A DNA stretch of 64,000 bases from Megamerina dolium (lineage: Eukaryota; Arthropoda; Insecta; Diptera; Megamerinidae). The notes under the pieces were generated by a model. The model ran no database searches, was not told where the DNA came from, and saw only the letters and a list, made by a program, of their open reading frames with translations. The first letter of the stretch is position 1. Each line of letters begins with the position of its first letter. Both the position numbers and the translations under genes were made by a program. The stretch is from positions 21,916,334 to 21,980,333 of the forward strand of contig OY978526.1 in the NCBI GenBank assembly GCA_963854835.1, given 5' to 3'. Positions 22,026 to 32,530 of this stretch are shown in pieces.

Positions 22026-22717
22026 CCACCTTGATCAAAAAGTTCCCGGAATAACCACCGTGTGGCGCTCCCATCGTTCCAATTTGAGTTCTGTTTTTTT
22101 CTTTTTTTTTTGTTAAGTTAAGCCTGATCATAGCGTCATCTATCTCTGTGTGTGTTGGCGACTTTTTTACAATTTTCAATCAATTCCATGCAAAAAAGAG
22201 GCCGTGTTGACAATTTGCGAGGCTGAAACCGATCCGATCATTCATCAAAAGGATCATTACTGGAGACGAGACGTGGGTTTATTCGTACGACGGCAAGAGA
22301 CCAGAATTGTGGGCAGAAAACTCGTGGATTTTGCACCATGATAACGCACCGTCGCACAATTGCATCATTATTCGTAGTTTTTTGACGAAAAATGCAACAA
22401 ATACCATCCAACAGCCACCGAATTCACTTGATTTGGCTCCCTGTGACTTCTTTCTGTTCAATCGAGTTAAAAAACCATTACGGGGAACGTGTTTCAGCAG
22501 CCGAGAGGAAGTAATGGAAAAAACGTAGAAAGCACTGTGAAAGAGGATATCCTCTTGGCTACGTAACTTTTGCAAATGTCAAACTATAACGGTAAGATTT
22601 AGAGGGAATATCAACAACAGATGTACCAACTTAATAAAAACAGAAAAAACATAACTCAAATTGGAACAATGGGAACGCCACACGGTGGTTATTCCGGGTA
22701 CTTTTCGATCAAGGTGG
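22026..22717 (+). mobile_element. Deleted mariner with long inverted ends
   Basis: Ends of about 60 bases match in inverted orientation (left CCACCTTGATCAAAAAGTTC; right reverse-complemented CCACCTTGATCGAAAAGTAC), bordered by TA. Inside, the plus strand reads WILHHDNAPSHNC (second Asp) and then SLDLAPCDFFLFNRVKKP (third Asp, in an altered YSPDLAP motif). The N-terminal half and first Asp are largely deleted. TIR sequence and protein differ from mariner family 1. Confidence 0.9.
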
Positions 22718-23218
22718 TATATACATTATATTTTCAAAGAAAACAAAATTACATGTAGGTAAAATAGAAAAAAAATATATATATATAATATACATATATA
22801 TCGTACATACTTACTACTATTTAAACATATCGTACAAAGAAGAGATGTGTAAAGAAAGAATGACATTCAAAGATTGTATAGGCTTTAAACTTCATAAATA
22901 TGTATTCCAAGTACTATAGGATATAATGAAAAATAAATAATGTATTGTAGAGTCATAATGAAATTTATTACTGATTTTAGTAAGTAACATTCATAAATAT
23001 TATCGAACAGATAAACATATTTTTCATACTTTATCAGAAAATCAAATGAAATAAATCTTGATAAAACTATAGTAAAAATTGTCTAAATTATAACAGTATA
23101 AATTTTGATTTTATTGTCATTTGTATGAGTTTTTCAAAGACAATTTAATATATTTTCAAGCGATAAATTCCTGACACATTTGATTCTCTAAAAAATGCAA
23201 ATAAAAAACAGACAAATA
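22718..23218. other. AT-rich spacer between two mariners
   Basis: No feature recognised beyond TATA-rich simple sequence. Confidence 0.5.
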
Positions 23219-24443
23219 CAAGATGCGACAATTATGTATTAAGACTGCCTCTAGAAAACACAATTAAAACACGATATCTGCTAATTTTTCGGTATATTTA
23301 TTCGAAATATTCTCCTCCTAATTCAATATACTTGTTACATCGATTTAATAGTGATTCAAACGCGCGTTCCAGCTCATTTTTCGGAATTGCTTCCAGTGCC
23401 CTCGTCGAAGCCCGTTGTATGGTCTTCAATTTCAGTTTTGGGAACAAAAAGAAGTCGCACGGTGCCAAATCAGGTGAATACGGCGGGTGATTCAACACAC
23501 AGACCTGATTCCGAGCCAAAAATTGACGAATAATGAGTGCTGTGTGACAGAGACCAAGTTTTTGGATCGCGGTATTCTGGTCGAACACGACGGATTCTGG
23601 ACATCAAACGCTTCAAAACTTCGAGGTTACATGCGGAAGTAAGTAACTGTTTGACCAGTTGAAACAAATTCTTTGTGGATAATTCTTTTGCTATCGAAGA
23701 ATGTGATGAGCATTGTTTAGATTTTTGATGGAACTTTTCTTGTTTTTTTGGCTTGTAGTAAGTTTTTTGATTTCCATTCTGCAATTTGACGCTCGGTTTC
23801 TGGATCGTATTGGAAACACCATGTTTCATCACACGTAACAATTGTTTTCAGGAAGTTAAGATCATTTTCTGCAGCTGCAACCATGTCTCTAGAATGACTG
23901 ACTCTCATTAATTTTTGGTCCTCGGTCAATGTGTGTGGAACAAATCTCGCGCAGACCTTTGTTTTGCCCAAATCCGCGTGAAGAATGAGTCGGATAGTTT
24001 TTCTGTTGATGTTTAAGGCCTCTTCCATCATTTTCACTGAAGCATTGCGATCTTCTGCAATAAAATCACTAACTTTCTGGATCGCTTTCGGCGTCCGCAC
24101 TGAAATTGGCCTTCCTTCTTTGATTTCATCTTTCAGCGACTCTCTGCCATCCACAAACCGTTTATGCCATATAAAAACATTCCGAATGTTTCTGATGCAC
24201 TTTTACCAATTTTTGAGTGGAATTTAATGACCGCTCTTTGCTCTATGTTAAAATTTCAACATCAAACGAACATGTGTTTTGTAAAATGAATGTCAATAAA
24301 CATTAAATGTCAACCAAGAGCCATGAAATTTTGACAGTTAGTAGATGAAGGTTGAAGCTTTAAAACGCATGTGCTCACACATAGATGGCGCACTTAGTTG
24401 CTGAGATATGGTTCGAGTCTTAATACATAATTGTCACACCTTG
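23219..24443 (-). mobile_element. mariner family 1, copy C (near full length)
   Basis: The ends are CAAGATGCGACAATTATG (left) and, reverse-complemented, CAAGGTGTGACAATTATG (right), bordered by TA; length is 1225 bases. This is the only family-1 copy in the window with both ends and most of the coding region. The transposase is on the minus strand. Confidence 0.92.
23298..24250 (-). pseudogene. mariner family 1 transposase, inactivated
   Basis: The helix-turn-helix region reads RPISVRTPKAIQKVSDFIAE and NASVKMMEEALNINRKTIR. The first Asp lies in TIVTCDETWCFQYDPETE, where copy D has TGDETW. Copy C lost the initiator (ATA where copy D has ATG). It also lost part of the N-terminal region and a 20-base stretch near 23548 that encodes the second Asp motif (HDNAP) in copy D. 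The C-terminus (NHPPYSPDLAPCDFFLFPKL) with the third Asp is intact. Confidence 0.88.
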
Positions 24444-25620
24444 TATATCTCTACATTAAATATTCGTATTGATTCATTTCTAATTTATTTTATTCATCTA
24501 CAATGAATTAATTGAAATTGAAGATATTTTTTGACACTCATTTCAATTGATTTTTTAATTAAAAACATTCTATGCATGTTAGTATTACGTAATTCATTAG
24601 AATATGCTACGTAACAAGTACGTTTGTAATAATTTGTTAGAAACTTAAATGGTCCAACTGCATTTTCAAAGTAAACTTTCTAAATATTAAATCGATAATG
24701 ATAACAAAAACAAATTATAATTAATTGATTTAAAACTTATTAAAATTATTCAAATAAAAAAGAACGAAAGCAGAGCATAAAACAAAAGTTATTGATGAAT
24801 TCATTTATTTCACAATTTCTTTTTGATTTATCGCTCTCTCATCAGCTTGTAACATCAAATGGAAAGACTTGACTATTTATGTAGAATGTATGCAAATTAA
24901 ATGCAGAAATTTAATTATATATAAATATATATAACGTACATATGTAACTCATTCATAATATTCATACATACATACATACGTATAGTACTAGTATTAGAAC
25001 ATATATATATAAACGATCGAATGAATGTTAATTTTTGGCAAATATGTTATAATAATGATTTATTATAATAATAATAAAACAAACAAAAAAGTATATTTCA
25101 TAAAATTGCAAAACAAGCAGGAAAATGTTGTGTTTTATTTGATGTGATAATAGCTTTCTTCTAGTTCGTGTCAAAGCTGGATGATAGCAAGCACTGCAAT
25201 TGCATTTCTATCAATTCAATAATTTTGCAGAAGCCAAAATGATAACTTTAAGAGGAAATGCCTTAAAGTGTACCAAATAGCCCTACTACAAGCTACAAGG
25301 AGCAAAATCTATAAAAGCAAATTGCCTTAATGACAGCTGTGACAATTAAATGGATCTCAGCTTTGAGGATATTCCATTAGGAACAAAGAAGAATAGCGAC
25401 ATTGATATTGGGAGCAAATATAGTAGCACCAGCGCACAGAATTGTCAGTTACTCATCGGCAGAGGTTTGGGTTTGAATTCATTCAGAAAATACATTCCAT
25501 TACTAATATCACATGTTGTGATATGTTTTTTTTTATAATTAGATATTTCTTTCAAATCAAAAGTTATCGTCAAAAGATTTACATACATAATTCGAACACA
25601 CACTACTGCCAATCCTTTTA
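24444..25620. other. AT-rich non-coding DNA
   Basis: No gene recognised. Simple CATA/TATA sequence around 24960-25010. Confidence 0.5.
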
Positions 25621-25673
25621 ACTTTTATTCGGGTAAGGTTAGGGTTGAACCCTCTTCAAATGGATGATGGTGA

Positions 25674-25736
25674 TCAAGTTACCACAGTAGACTTAGCGGC
25701 ACTTAGTTTCTTCTTCTTCTTCGGGGACTCATCATT
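25674..25736 (-). CDS. Orphan terminal exon with a lysine cluster
   Basis: On the minus strand a pyrimidine-rich stretch ends TTTCTCTTTTCAG, a good splice acceptor. It is followed by 21 codons reading NDESPKKKKKLSAAKSTVVT and a stop. An AATAAA lies about 45 bases downstream (near 25627). The lysine run looks like a nuclear localisation signal. The upstream exon was not found. It could belong to a host gene whose intron took up the Fanzor copy, or could be an alternative end of the Fanzor gene. Both are inference, and a chance match is not excluded. Confidence 0.35.
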   Translation of the reverse strand, partial: NDESPKKKKKLSAAKSTVVT

Positions 25737-25764
25737 CTGAAAAGAGAAATGAAAAAGTGATTAA

Positions 25765-27240
25765 TTAAATGATATTTGATTCTATATCTATATTAATTCC
25801 CCTGATTCCAATATACATGATGTTAACACAAGCGTTGACGTCCCGATTCCAACAAGTACGGCAATTTCGGCAAAATTGGTACCTGTGTGGAGATCGGGAC
25901 GTAATGTTCTCTTCGTAGCATTTCCCGCACAATTTGGTGGTCCAGAACTCGTTTACATATATTGCATAAGCACCGCGGCTCTTCAGCGCAAAAATCAGTT
26001 TCGGTTTAGGAATTCGTATGTAGCCCCTCATCGGTGAATTCACAACAATGCTCGTTGATACAATGCATACCAACGCATTGGAGGCTGTCTTCTTCAAATC
26101 CGTACCTATAATCTCTGTCGCTATGCGGTGTGCTGCCTTCGCAGTGCATATATATTTTTGCAGTTTTAGGCGCGTGACTTGTCTCTACGAAAATATCTCT
26201 TGCTTTGCGGCAAATATACTCAGCTGATATCGTGTGTAGCTGCGAAAATCAGCTGAGTATGGCAACAGTTGCCGCAACTTACGTTCTTCTTCCTAGATAT
26301 TTTCGCTGGTCTTAGTCTTCGTCCAGCGTTGCAGCTTGATCTTCCTTGAGTAGTACCCTGCCCCGTGTTGGTACCTGCTGTTAGAAATTTGCAGCTGCAA
26401 AACATTCCGTGTTCCCCCCACAATGAGACGGGGGCCGCGATTGAGCACAATTTTGATGTCGTATTCGGTATTTTTGATTTTACTCAAATCCCCAGCATAA
26501 TCATTTGCTTTCCTGTGGCACTTGACCCTCGATGTTGTTGCTGCTGCTGCTGCCTCCAGGATCTTAGCCATGCAAAATGATATGCTGACGCCGTCCGTCA
26601 TCATTGAATAACCGAACTTTTTCAATGTCGTCTCAGGAAACTCGAAATACTTGCGCCATTCAGCATCTCTGTTAAAGGTTAAACGTGTTACAATTACCTT
26701 TAAACATACCAAGACTTTATAGTGTGGCGCGGAATTGAAACGAGTCGTACCGTATGTGATGCGCTCCAAATTTTTTCATAGGTACCAGCACAAAGTTTTT
26801 GAAGTTGTTGTTCTCATTGTAGCGCTGCAATTTGTAAAAGAAACGCATATACTGTCAATAGTCCTTCTTATTTGAAACCTTGTCGAACTTTTGCCCGTCC
26901 CAGACCAAATGTGTTCGCATCTGGGAGAGCAGAGTTTCGTCAGGTTTCTTGGAACTATTGCCCACAAATAGGTAATCCAGTGTATTGTAAATGCTCGCTG
27001 ATGATGAACCTTCAATACGCCTAAGAAATCTGCGGATTCTGTGTACGCGTGCATCCATATGTTGTTGTGGAAAATCGTGTCGTACGTGTTTGCAGCATCG
27101 ACGAACAAGTTTGAACTGAATTTTCTCTTGTACAAGGGTAGAGCATTCCTCAACAGGCCATACTCGCTGTCCAACACGTACTTTTCCGGATGCCTTTGGC
27201 AGAGACAGTAGAAGAAGTCTAGGAATTATGGCGCCTCAAA
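25765..27240 (-). pseudogene. Fanzor nuclease relic (eukaryotic TnpB-like)
   Basis: Several minus-strand frames together give one protein. The N-terminal part (KYVLDSEYGLLRNALPLYKR, near 27180) is followed by LLSQMRTHLVWDGQ, FFYKLQRYNENNNFKNFVLV, HHIRYDSFQFRATL and KKFGYSMMTDGVSISFCM. Next comes a RuvC-I-like segment IKIVLNRGPRLIVGGTRN (near 26440), then KLQKYICTAKAAHRIATEI. The end has PKPKLIFALKSRGAYAIYV, VNEF (RuvC-II Glu), a zinc ribbon CGKC...CRNC and WNRDVNACVNI (RuvC-III Asp). This order is that of TnpB/Fanzor nucleases. At the RuvC-I position Asn stands where Asp is expected. At least four frameshifts or stops are present. Related enzymes are RNA-guided; this copy is inactive. Confidence 0.85.
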
Positions 27241-29058
27241 ATTATCCTGTTGTCATCTTTTCATCAAGCTAAAGTGTATGTATCGAGAGGCTTCCTATGT
27301 GAACGCCTATAAGACATTGCCGAGTAACCATTCCTGGTCATTTTAGGTAAGTTATCAACAAATCTACAATATAATAAAAATCAATATAGAATTTTTCAAT
27401 TTAATTTGCTATTTTATTTTTAATTTTGTACAATAAATAACTTAATTTTAATCTAAGTTTGAACTAATCTAAAGTGAATAAACATTTGTATGTATTAAAT
27501 GCATAAAATACTTTGTCAGTATATATGCCATATTTTATTATTACAATATATTTTGTTCAATGTAAATGTATTCTCATAAAAAGTGTTCTTTAAATTCATA
27601 TTTGAACTCGTATAATACGAGTATGTACATATGTATGTATGTATGTAATGTATGTATGTAATAATAGGCAAATTTATAAAAAATATAACTTTCTATATAA
27701 GTACTCATATGAAAAAAATAAATATATCGCTTAATCGTTGCAATAAAGACACAGCACAATATTTAACATTTACGAGATAATGAATACTACTGGGATGGTG
27801 AAATATTCCTCTTTTATTTAGATGTTAAACTATAATTTCATTTTTGTTCATCGAAAACAAAGTCTTATGGCAATGCCGTAGTATTTTGTGATATGATGTT
27901 ATTGTATTGCAAAAACAAAAATTAATTATGTCAAATTCATCACAATAATATAACATCAAACATAATTTCACTAAGTACGCTGGATGTGAAGAATTTTTAT
28001 GCCTCTAACGTTCGATAAAATAATATGAAAATATTGATAAATAAAAAATTGCACAAGGTGACACATATTGAAACACTTTCTGATGCATTTGTATAACACA
28101 TAGTCAATGTGTTATACAAACGGGCAAGGGTGAAATAATGATGTACCTCTTAAAATTTTAATTCATGATCTCCCAACTATATAAATGTTTGAGTTGCGTT
28201 CTTATTGCATCGAATAAACGATATGTATGTATGTATTATAATATTTTTTTTTATGTGTTTATTATTATTTGATATATGATATGTGATAAGATAAAGAATC
28301 TACATTAAATCATTTCTTCTATTATGATGTGAGGACTCAACAAATTTCATTTCATTTTATAATAAAAATTGTAATTTATATTTTAATTTGCTGCACACTC
28401 TGGCCCGTAGTTATCGGTATTTTTGATAAGGTATGGGAAATTTGTCTTAAACTACGAGCTTGCAGTTTTTATTTATATTAATTACACACATTTTTTTTTT
28501 TTTGTAATATTTTCTGAAGCACCATATGGAATATAGAATTGAATAAAAATATAAATAGGTAGTAAAATAGGTTTCTTGATCATTTCTATTTTTTTTTTTG
28601 TTCAATTTTACATATAGTTTGTAAATTAATCAGGTAATCAAGCATTTCTTAAATTTAAAACAATAATTGCATAATATTACTACATTCTATATATATAATA
28701 TATATGATACATACAATAATTGCTTAAAATATTCATTTCAAGTTTTACAAAAGATTTAAATAATGAAGTAGTCGAATGATAGAAGCAGTTAGTTGTATAC
28801 CCAAAGTAGTATTACTCTTAGCAAACACCTATAGAAAGTAAGGTATATGTAGATAACAAAATTTTTTAAAAAATATTAAAATTATTGCGTAATTTAGAAG
28901 GCGCAAATCGATTTTTACATAAGTGATAATGTAATTAATATAAACTAAACTTAAAAAAAAAAATTCAATTTGCATGGAAATACAAAAAAAAAAACTCAAT
29001 ATTCATAAAATATAATAAATTCATTAATTCACTAAAAAGCTTACAAAGAAGGATTTTT
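27241..29058. other. AT-rich non-coding DNA
   Basis: The first 120 bases may include the 5' end of the Fanzor element; a minus-strand MTRNGYSAMSYRRSH reading is seen near 27340. ATGT(ATGT)n repeats lie at 27630-27660. A perfect 14-bp hairpin at 28088-28120 is listed separately. No element ends or genes are recognised. Confidence 0.45.
28088..28120. repeat. Perfect 14-bp hairpin
   Basis: TTTGTATAACACAT and its exact reverse complement ATGTGTTATACAAA are separated by five bases. It could be a binding site, the scar of a small element or chance in AT-rich DNA. Confidence 0.7.
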
Positions 29059-29062
29059 TTAA

Positions 29063-29324
29063 CACGTTAATCGCCACGATAATATCAGAAAAATTTTCAC
29101 ACGGGCCATGGTAACTTTATTAGATACTTTAGTTAAAAATGTATCAAGGAATCTTAATGTATCTCAGAAAAAAAATTTTTTTATGACTGGCATGGCCCTA
29201 TATTAAAATTTTTTTTCGACAAGCCTCAGACATATATGTACGTACCTCAGACATATATGTCTAACATGGCTCATGTAGAACTTCTTAGCGTCAGACACAT
29301 ATGACTGACATGGCGATTAACGTG
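29063..29324. mobile_element. MITE with TTAA target duplication (piggyBac-type)
   Basis: Ends CACGTTAATCGCCACG (left) and, reverse-complemented, CACGTTAATCGCCATG (right) are bordered by TTAA on each side (29059-29062 and 29325-29328). TTAA is the target of piggyBac transposases. The 262-base interior is non-coding. It holds a direct repeat of CCTCAGACATATATGT and a variant of it (GTCAGACACATATG). Confidence 0.82.
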
Positions 29325-29354
29325 TTAATTACTTCCGAATAGAAAAAAATATAT

Positions 29355-29740
29355 TTAAAATTTGACATCACGCTATTATAACGATGATCATTTTAATTCG
29401 ATCACACATTTTATTTTTCAGAAACACTAATTTATTGATTCAAATTTTCACCATTTGTTGACAAGCAATTGGCAACTCTACCATCACTTTACATATATTT
29501 GCCATCAAATTATTTCTAAATCGGTAAATATTTGACATCACGCAATTATAACGATGATCATTTTAATTCGATCACAATTAGGATAACATAATCGTCCAAT
29601 TCAACGAATTTTATTTTTCAGAAAGACACAAATTTATTGATTCAAATTTTAACCATTTGTGGACAAGGAATTGGTAACTCTACCGTCATTATACATATAT
29701 TTTCCATCAAATTGTTTCTAAATCGTTTTTGTGATAAAAC
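29355..29740. repeat. Tandem duplication, two diverged copies
   Basis: The segment TTTGACATCACG...CTAAATCG occurs twice in tandem (about 29358-29523 and 29530-29730). The second copy has about 35 extra bases after TTCGATCACA (AATTAGGATAACATAATCGT...). The two copies otherwise match closely. No coding potential. Confidence 0.75.
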
Positions 29741-30770
29741 TAAAAAGTCATCTCGACAGAGCTCTGACATTCTCGAAATTTTCGCAAACAGGAAATTTAA
29801 GTGATGTATTTTCAGTGTATTTCATAATATCAACAATACATTTTGGAAGAAAAAAAAAAACATAATTCCTCATAACCTCAACAATTTTCAAGGAATAAAC
29901 AAAAGCTGAGCAAATAACAAATTTAAAGACTTTCTCAAAATGTATCGTCTATCTATCACTCGACTTTTCAATTATTAGATTTTTTTGTATTAATCATTGA
30001 AATAATAATAAAATTATTTCACAGTCTTCAGTCTTTTGTTAAAAAAAAAAACTATACAAATTTTAAAATTTATTCAAAACATACTCAGACACAAAGGACC
30101 AATTATTAAAAAATTATGTACATGTTCATACATATATCAGCAACATTTTGTCAAAAGAACCAAAGCGATTTGTGAATTTTTAAAATCGATATAAAATTTA
30201 TATGTGGAATATTGTCACTGAATTATGATTGTTTCAGTGAAATGTTGCGATATTCTTTCTTTTTTTCTGAGTTTATATAAATACAATATATCGTCATATG
30301 GAATCACAAAAACTGTTAGTTAAAAAAAAATCGACTTTTTGATTGATTATGATGCATCGTATCCAAAATACATGTTACATACCTGAAAAACGTTGAAATA
30401 ATTTGGTTTATTTTTCATTTTAGAAAGTTGTTTATATCTTCAGTAAAATTTTTTTAAATGTAACTTACGGCTTTTTTGATGTCATATGGACACTATGTAA
30501 TTCGTATAGAATAAATATTATCTACGCTTTAATTTATTTACTTACTAAGCCAATAAACAAAAACCAAATAGACTGAAGCATTTTTTTTTTGTTAATTATA
30601 TACATATTTAAGGTACCCCATTTAAATTATATTCTATTGCATGTACACTAAGACAAATCAAATTTTTGTATAATTTGAAACATTTCTCCCTAGAAAAGCA
30701 TAAAAAAATTCCTAATTTGCACCTTATCTAGTACGATTTCGATTTAGCAGCCACTACCAAAGCAGTAATA
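29741..30770. other. AT-rich non-coding DNA
   Basis: No gene, repeat or element recognised. Confidence 0.5.
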
Positions 30771-30774
30771 TTGT

Positions 30775-32530
30775 AGGGGTGGCTCCCATAAGAAGTGAAA
30801 ATATGGAGTATGTTCAGAGGATATGTTGACGAGAAAAAAATAAAGAGACTATGTCATACATTTCACCATTCAGACTTCAGGTGTGATACCTCGGCTGCTA
30901 TTGCCGATTTTCAGCTGTTTTTCGGTACTTTTGTATGAGAATACCTTTAGGCGATGGAGATAGGGCATTACACTTATTAGAGGAAATTTTGAACTTACCT
31001 CCACTAATTTTTGCCCACCCCGTAAGGCAGCTCCCATACAAAATGAACTCAAAAACATTTAGAAATCAACAATAATCCTCTGAAATCTTCTTCTATACAA
31101 TTGAAATGTTTGATTGACTCTATTAATTTTTTCTCCTCAATTTTCCCTTTGAACATACTTACCCCCTATCTCCGCCCCTTAAGATGGTTCACATACAGAG
31201 TTAACACATAAACAATCTGAGAATGGAGAAATAACTCTACAAAGATGACACCTAGAGTAGTGAAATGTATGACTAATCGCCATTAATTTTTCATCTCCAA
31301 CATTTTCTCCAAACATACTTCTCCCCTATTTCCACAAATACATGAATATAAAAAACCTGAAAATCGACAAATAACACCAGGAATCACTCCTAGAGCAATG
31401 TAATGTATAATCGACTCCCATTTAGTTTTCCTCTCTAACATTTCCTTCAAACAGAAGTACCCCCTATCTCCATCGCTTAAGGGGGCTCCCATACAAAATG
31501 AATACAAAAAACCAGAAAATCGACAAATAACACCAGGAATTGCTCCTAGAGCAGTGTAATGTATAATCGACTCCCAATTAGTTTTCCTCTTCAGCAGAAG
31601 TACCCCCTATCTTCGTCCCTTAAGAGGGCTCCCATACAAAATGATCACAAAAACACCTGAAAATCAACAAATAACACCAGGAATTGCTCCTAGAGCAATG
31701 TAATGTATAATCGACTCCCATTTAGTTTTCCTATTCAGCAGAAGTACCCCCTATCTTCATCCCTTAAGAGGGCTCCCATACAAAATGTTCACAAAAATAC
31801 CTGAAAATCGACAAATAACACCAGGAATTGCTCCTAGAGCAGTGTAATGTATAATCGACTCCCATTTAGTTTTCTTCTTCAGCAGAAGTACCCCCTATCT
31901 TCATCCCTTAAGAGGGCTCTCATACAAAATGATCACAAAAACACCTGAAAATCGACAAATAACACCAGGAATTGCTCCTAGAGCAGTGTAATGTATAATC
32001 GACTCCCATTTAGTTTTCCTCTTCAGCAGAAGTACCCCCTATCTTCATCCCTTAAGAGGGCTCCCATACAAAATGATCACAAAAACACCTGAAAATCGAC
32101 AAATAACACCAGGAATTGCTCCTAGAGCAGTGTAATGTATAATCGACTCCCATTTAGTTTCCCTCTTCAGCAGAAGTACCCCCTATCTTCATCCCTTAAG
32201 AGGGCTCCCATACAAAATGATCACAAAAACACCTGAAAATCGACAAATAACACCAGAAATCGCTCCTAGAGCAGTGTAATATATAACCGTCTCCCATTTA
32301 GTTTTCCTCTTCAACAGAAGTACCCCCTATCTTCATCCCTTAAGGGGGCTCTCATACAAAATGATCACAAAAACACCTGAAAATCGACAAATAACCCCAA
32401 AAATCGCCCCTAGAGCGTTGAAATGCATGACCCACCCCTATTAATATTACCTCGTCAACATTTTCCTCTGAATATTCTTACCCCTTACCTACACCCCTTA
32501 AGAGGACTGACTCCCATACAAAAGTGATAG
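30775..32530. repeat. Satellite-like array, unit about 145 bp
   Basis: At least eight tandem units share CGACAAATAACACCAGGAAT, CTCCTAGAGCAGTGTAATG, CAGAAGTACCCCCTATCTTC and CTTAAGAGGGCTCCCATAC. Units between about 31500 and 32240 are nearly identical. Those at both edges (30990-31350 and 32240-32530) are increasingly diverged, the pattern left by unequal crossing-over. Monomers from about 30775 to 30975 are in the opposite orientation. No spacers are present, so this is not a CRISPR array. Confidence 0.92.

Noticed and set aside
26220..26275. CAGCTGATATCG...CGAAAATCAGCTG palindrome as an element end
   Set aside because: It lies inside the Fanzor coding region, so it is more likely coding sequence that happens to pair.
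31350..32400. Regular direct repeats resembling a CRISPR array
   Set aside because: Units are contiguous at about 145 bases with no unique spacers; the genome is eukaryotic.
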